Of a DNA stretch of 64,000 bases, positions 60,361 through 64,000 are shown in pieces. The DNA lies in contig NZ_JABGNA010000006.1 of the NCBI RefSeq assembly GCF_013149275.1, positions 186,001-250,000 of the forward strand. Reading direction: 5' to 3'. The notes under the pieces were generated by a model. That model saw nothing but the letters and a program-made list of their open reading frames with translations. It did not search any database and had not been told where the DNA came from. The position numbers were made by a program, and so were the translations under genes. Position 1 is the stretch's first letter; each line of letters opens with the position of its first letter. This DNA comes from Mucilaginibacter sp. SG564. Its GTDB lineage: Bacteria; Bacteroidota; Bacteroidia; Sphingobacteriales; Sphingobacteriaceae.

Positions 60361-61794
60361 ATGGTATTTAAGAGACCACAAGGTAGTCGCGACGACAAGC
60401 CAAAAAGAACAACAGGCCGGAGCTCAGGAAGCGACGAAAAACCCAAAAGGCCTGCAACCGCAAAAGGCAAAGCCACGCCAAACGGAGAGAAAAAGAAATT
60501 CACCAAACCAGAACCCAAAACTTTTCAAAACAACAGGTTTAGTGACGACAAGCCCAAAAGCAATTTCAGGGATGGCGCCTCATCATCCGGTGAAAGAAAA
60601 TCTGGCGGAAGATCAAAACCTTATTCGGGCCGCCCGTCTGGCGATAGCTCATCATCATTTAGCCCGCGCAGCAAGCCATACTCTGGCAGGCCAACAGGCG
60701 GCGATGAGGAAAAACCGAAAAGAAGTTTCGGCTCCAATTCAGCAGGCGACAGGAAGCCGTACTCGGGCCGCCCATCATCTGGTGACGACGAAAGACCAAA
60801 AAGAAGCTTTGGCGGCAGCGCCACCGGCGACAAAAAACCATACTCATCCCCACGTACCCGCTCAGGAGCAGGTGCCGAAGGTAAACCCAAAAGAAGTTTT
60901 AGCGAGGGTGGCGACCGTAAGTTTGGCAACAGGCCAACCGAAGGCGGTTTTAAAAAACGCGATGACGCCTCGTTTAAAGATAAACCTTACCGCGATAAAC
61001 CATCACGTGATCAGGGTGCTCCTGCTAAAACCATGCGTGGCCGTAAAAACCCCGCTGCACCAAAAACTAAAGACGATGGCCTTATCCGCCTCAACCGTTA
61101 TATATCCAACGCTGGTATCTGCTCTCGCCGCAAGGCCGATGAGCTGATCATTGCCGGTGTGGTTTCGGTAAACGGTGTGGTGGTTGACGAACTGGGCGCC
61201 AAAGTTGATCCCCAAAAAGACGATATCAAATACAACGGCGAAACCCTTCGCCGCGAAAAAATGGTTTATGTGTTATTGAATAAACCAAAAGACTATATTA
61301 CTACTACCGAAGATCCGCAGGAACGCCGTACCGTAATGCACCTGGTTGAAAAAGCAACCAAGGAGCGCATTTACCCTATTGGTCGTTTAGACAGGAACAC
61401 CACCGGCTTATTGCTCATGACCAACGATGGTGAACTGGCCGACAAGCTGTCGCACCCGCGCAGCAACATCAGCAAGTTGTACCAAGTGGAGCTAAGCAAA
61501 GCTTTAACCCAGGGCGATTTGAACAAAATTGGCTTTGGTGTTGAACTGGAAGACGGTGTGATAAAACCCGATGCGGTATCATACGTAGCCGGCGGCACCA
61601 AAAGAGAAGTAGGCATACAGATACATAGCGGTAAAAACCGTGTGGTTCGCCGTATTTTTGAAAGCCTTGGTTACGAAGTAGTAAAGCTTGATAGAGTGGT
61701 TTATGCCAACCTCACCAAGAAAGATCTGCCCCGCGGCAAATGGCGTTTCCTGGACGAAAAAGAAATTATCCAACTGAAGCATTTGATTAAATAG
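60361..61794 (+). CDS. RluB/RsuA-type pseudouridine synthase with long disordered basic N-terminus
   Basis: A 477-residue protein. Residues 1-235 are low-complexity, rich in Lys, Arg, Ser, Gly and Pro, with repeats of KPYSGRP (three or four) and KPKRSF. Then an S4 RNA-binding domain (LIRLNRYISNAGICSRRKAD, about 240-290) and the pseudouridine synthase domain, with the catalytic Asp in GRLDRNTTGLLL and later HSGKNRVVRRIFESLGY. It converts uridine to pseudouridine in rRNA, most likely 23S. E. coli RluB has its tail at the C-terminus. The disordered N-terminus is common in Bacteroidota members. Confidence 0.93.
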   Translation: MVFKRPQGSRDDKPKRTTGRSSGSDEKPKRPATAKGKATPNGEKKKFTKPEPKTFQNNRFSDDKPKSNFRDGASSSGERKSGGRSKPYSGRPSGDSSSSFSPRSKPYSGRPTGGDEEKPKRSFGSNSAGDRKPYSGRPSSGDDERPKRSFGGSATGDKKPYSSPRTRSGAGAEGKPKRSFSEGGDRKFGNRPTEGGFKKRDDASFKDKPYRDKPSRDQGAPAKTMRGRKNPAAPKTKDDGLIRLNRYISNAGICSRRKADELIIAGVVSVNGVVVDELGAKVDPQKDDIKYNGETLRREKMVYVLLNKPKDYITTTEDPQERRTVMHLVEKATKERIYPIGRLDRNTTGLLLMTNDGELADKLSHPRSNISKLYQVELSKALTQGDLNKIGFGVELEDGVIKPDAVSYVAGGTKREVGIQIHSGKNRVVRRIFESLGYEVVKLDRVVYANLTKKDLPRGKWRFLDEKEIIQLKHLIK

Positions 61795-61900
61795 AGGTAC
61801 GGATTGGTGGATGTCTGAACCATGATTCACCAGATTAAAGGATTGCCCCGATTTTTAAACAAATCAGGTTGATCCTGAAATCCTAAAAATCAGGGTTCAG

Positions 61901-61937
61901 AAACAAAAACAGGGCTATTTTAGCCCTGTTTTTGTTT
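61901..61937. terminator. Strong bidirectional terminator
   Basis: AAACAAAAACAGGGCTA and TAGCCCTGTTTTTGTTT pair perfectly around TTT. It follows the pseudouridine synthase stop by 107 bp, with T tracts on both strands. Confidence 0.9.
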
Positions 61938-61960
61938 AATATGCTTGTGTCCAATTGTTA

Positions 61961-62100
61961 ATACTTTTTAAAGCTTTCAAGCTTCATCAGAAATTTGTTA
62001 AAATCGATAGTTTTGAATCAATTTTGGATGATTTTTGAAGTGTTTTATATCGCTTTTTGACCAGAAAGGTGATGAAATGCCAGGTTTAAAAAGTTTTTAT
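61961..62100 (+). repeat. AT-rich intergenic element, copy 2 (shared with 27251-27400)
   Basis: Colinear blocks match the spacer upstream of the sulfatase: CTTTTTAA, AAATTTGTTAAAA, TTTTTGACCA and GTTTAAAAAGTTTTTA, with one 10-bp length difference. It ends 83 bp before the lactonase start, so it may carry a leader or regulatory signal. Confidence 0.65.
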
Positions 62101-62183
62101 TTCGGGGTTGATGTCCTTTGGGTGAGAGGGCTGTTTTTTTAGCAATTTTGTTAACTTGCGGTTCGTAACCCAATTCATCTCTT

Positions 62184-63320
62184 ATGAAGAAAATCGCATT
62201 ATTCGTTGTTCTGTTGCTGCCTTTGTTAGCGCAGGCGCAAAGCAAGCAAAACAAAAAGAAAGGCCCCTCAACTTATGACCTCGTTATTGGTACCTATACC
62301 ACTGGTACCAGTAAAGGTATAGCCGTTTACCGCTTTTATGCCGAAAACGGCAGGCTGGCTTACCTGAGCCAGATTGATGGCGTGGTGAACCCCTCCTATG
62401 TAACCGTAAGTGCCGATAATAAATTTATATACGCTGTAAACGAGTTACCCAAGGGCGAAGTAAGCTCCTTTTCATTTGAGGCTAAAACGGGCAAAATACA
62501 GTTCATCAATAAACAATCGTCACTCGGCGCCGATCCTTGCTACATCACTGTAGATAAAGCCCGTAAAAACGCATTTATCGCCAACTACTCCAGCGGACAG
62601 GTTACGGTAATGCCAATCAACAAAGATGGCTCATTAGCCAACGGTGTAGAAACGGTAAAAAATGATGGCACAGGCCCTAATAAGGAACGCCAAGAAGGCC
62701 CTCACGCCCACATGAGCATATTATCGCCCGATGAAAAATACGTGTTTTACAATGATTTGGGGACTGATAAAATATACAGCTATCGTTTCCGCTCAGGTAA
62801 AAGCTCACCTTTAACCGATCCCACATCGATAAGGGTAACCCCTGGCGATGGTCCGCGCCACCTGGATTTTTCGCCTGATAAAAAACACGCCTACCTGATC
62901 ACCGAAATGGGATCAAACGTTTATGTATTTGATTATGATAATGGTAAGCTTAAACAAAAACAAACCATAACCCTGCTTCCTGAAGGTTTTAAAGGCCAAA
63001 CCGCAGGTGCGGCTATTCATATATCGCCTAATGGCAAATTTCTGTATGCGTCCAATCGTTTAGAAACTAACGAGATTATTGTGTATGCCATCAATCAGGA
63101 AACCGGCGAACTTACTTTTGTACAGCGTCAATCATCAATGGGTAAAAACCCTCGTGATTTTGCTATTGATCCTACAGGTAAATTCCTGCTGGTAGCCAAT
63201 CAAAGCAGCGACAGCATTTTTGTATTCCGGATCGATCAAACCACCGGCCGTATTTCGCCAACCGGCACTAAACTGGAAATTGGTAATCCGGTATGTTTAA
63301 AATTTGTACCTGCCGAATAA
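62184..63320 (+). CDS. Secreted lactonase-family beta-propeller protein
   Basis: A 378-residue protein of the lactonase_7 (6-phosphogluconolactonase/YbhE-like) family, a seven-bladed beta-propeller. A signal peptide (ending LAQAQ) exports it, so the substrate is not a cytosolic phospho-sugar. Conserved blocks include GTNKxRQEGPHAHMS-like residues (GPNKERQEGPHAHMS), GDGPRHLDFSPD, and GKNPRDFAIDPTGKFLLVAN. It is transcribed alone from a spacer that shares an AT-rich element with the sulfatase gene. Confidence 0.92.
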   Translation: MKKIALFVVLLLPLLAQAQSKQNKKKGPSTYDLVIGTYTTGTSKGIAVYRFYAENGRLAYLSQIDGVVNPSYVTVSADNKFIYAVNELPKGEVSSFSFEAKTGKIQFINKQSSLGADPCYITVDKARKNAFIANYSSGQVTVMPINKDGSLANGVETVKNDGTGPNKERQEGPHAHMSILSPDEKYVFYNDLGTDKIYSYRFRSGKSSPLTDPTSIRVTPGDGPRHLDFSPDKKHAYLITEMGSNVYVFDYDNGKLKQKQTITLLPEGFKGQTAGAAIHISPNGKFLYASNRLETNEIIVYAINQETGELTFVQRQSSMGKNPRDFAIDPTGKFLLVANQSSDSIFVFRIDQTTGRISPTGTKLEIGNPVCLKFVPAE

Positions 63321-63343
63321 GGTGAAAGGCAAAAGGATTTTAC

Positions 63344-63384
63344 AAAAAAGGCAAAGTTGATGCTATTCAACTTTGCCTTTTTTT
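63344..63384. terminator. Bidirectional terminator after the lactonase gene
   Basis: AAAAAAGGCAAAGTTGA and TCAACTTTGCCTTTTTT pair perfectly around a 6-base loop, and T/A runs flank both sides. It serves the lactonase gene and the convergent lipocalin-like gene. Confidence 0.92.
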
Positions 63385-63400
63385 AATTACGGATAAAGAC

Positions 63401-63428
63401 CTTTCGCCTTTCGCCTTTCGCCTTTTAC
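63401..63428. repeat. Short heptamer tandem CTTTCGC
   Basis: Three exact copies of CTTTCGC and a fourth related copy (CTTTTAC), 8 bp from the stop of the lipocalin-like gene. GGTGAAAGGCAAAAGG at 63321-63336 is roughly complementary. Same style as the heptamer array at 33653. Confidence 0.75.
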
Positions 63429-63435
63429 CCTAAGA

Positions 63436-63921
63436 TTATTTGCTTTTTGTAAACGAGTAAATGATATACCCGGTGCCGTTACTGCCAATGGCAACAGGTG
63501 CTTTCAGGGTCATGGTTGAGCCATCATTGCCCGCTATATCTAAACGATAACCTTCGGCAACGTTTTTGGCTTTATCGCCTTCGTATAGTTTTTTGAACTG
63601 GAATTGTGTACCGGTACTGCCGCCATTATAAACCGACCAGAATATAGTTTGTGATGCACCGTTCGATAAAGTATACACACCATTGCCGCTATTGGTTAGT
63701 TTCCATGTACTGCCAGCAAACGCTTCCGGAGGTGCCTGATCAAATACATTTTGAACAGCATTTTGTACCAGACCATCATAACTTACATTATTTAACGTCC
63801 AGGTACCCACAAATTTGCCTCGTGATACATTGTTTGATACCGTGCTTTTTTGTCCTGAGCAAGCCGATAAAACAAGAATAACAGATAAGATTGCGATTGA
63901 GGTTTGAAATATCTTTTTCAT
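63436..63921 (-). CDS. Lipocalin-like lipoprotein
   Basis: A 161-residue lipoprotein from the ATG at 63921 (an upstream ATG at 63963 would bury the signal). Lipobox LVLSACSGQ, then a lipocalin-like domain starting GKFVGTWTLNNVSYDG and ending with beta strands TGYIIYSFTKS. Lipocalin folds bind hydrophobic ligands; no ligand is known. It is convergent with the lactonase gene. Confidence 0.82.
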   Translation of the reverse strand: MKKIFQTSIAILSVILVLSACSGQKSTVSNNVSRGKFVGTWTLNNVSYDGLVQNAVQNVFDQAPPEAFAGSTWKLTNSGNGVYTLSNGASQTIFWSVYNGGSTGTQFQFKKLYEGDKAKNVAEGYRLDIAGNDGSTMTLKAPVAIGSNGTGYIIYSFTKSK

Positions 63922-64000
63922 GATTGGGGTTATTTTATGGCATAAGAGCATAAATCCTGCCAAACCTGGCTAAACTCAACAGTTTTTTAGCTTAAGCTTT

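Noticed and set aside
60305..61147. Long open frame overlapping the pseudouridine synthase N-terminus
   Set aside because: It is a shifted reading of the low-complexity repeat region. The frame starting at 60361 continues into S4 and catalytic domains, so the other is a shadow.
1..64000. tRNA, rRNA and known riboswitches
   Set aside because: I scanned the spacers by eye and found no cloverleaf, rRNA segment or riboswitch core that I could support; a covariance-model search would be needed to be certain.

Overview
The window looks like chromosome of a Bacteroidota bacterium, most likely Sphingobacteriaceae and close to Mucilaginibacter or Pedobacter. The evidence is a SusC/SusD pair with its own ECF sigma and FecR, many secreted glycosidases, promoters of the TTTG / TAnnTTTG type, few Shine-Dalgarno sequences, DUF885, DUF2252, Dabb, DoxX and MocR family genes, and intergenic spacers full of short dispersed hairpin repeats. 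I recognise no rRNA, tRNA, CRISPR array, transposase or prophage.

Layout. 1-1.8 kb: four genes on the + strand, three SRPBCC (AHSA1-like) proteins and an ArsR-type regulator. 1.85-19.4 kb: one polysaccharide utilisation locus (PUL) on the - strand. In transcription order it is ECF sigma, FecR, SusC with an STN signalling domain, SusD, a terminator-like hairpin, a GH18 endo-glycosidase with a LamG domain, GH27, GH29, GH20, GH29 and GH20. The set fits attack on fucosylated, GlcNAc-rich N-glycans or similar glycoconjugates. The long GH29 is frameshifted near its 3' end, and the sigma gene has a duplicated 5' end with a small secreted-protein gene between the copies. A 79-bp non-coding element occurs both upstream of the sigma remnant and upstream of the last GH20 gene.

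20.4-31.8 kb: DUF2252 and MgtC/SapB proteins; a 1327-residue protein with the domain plan of epsilon-poly-lysine synthetase (adenylation, carrier, six membrane segments, three soluble hexapeptide-type domains); a sulfatase; and an AraC regulator followed by two short-chain dehydrogenases. 32.3-37.1 kb: exported MsrA and MsrB, a DeoR regulator divergent from DUF1569 and a nucleotidase, a Dabb protein and a metallophosphoesterase. 37.1-41.7 kb: a MocR regulator divergent from a Crp-like gene, then DoxX-cupin-EamA-DoxX; TGGACCA operator-like repeats link the regulator to that operon.

41.9-55.5 kb: a VOC protein, a three-gene RND efflux operon, a small membrane protein, a DUF885 peptidase-like lipoprotein, uvrA and an APH-like kinase. 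55.7-59.1 kb: an accessory patch with a cysteine-rich lipoprotein, a disrupted modular lipoprotein ending in an HExxH metallopeptidase-like domain, and two AT-rich secreted orphans. 59.3-64 kb: lytic transglycosylase, an RluB-type pseudouridine synthase with a long basic N-terminus, a secreted lactonase-fold protein and a lipocalin-like lipoprotein.

Limits. Products are assigned from motifs and family knowledge without database searches. Two genes carry frame disruptions, which could be real mutations or assembly errors.
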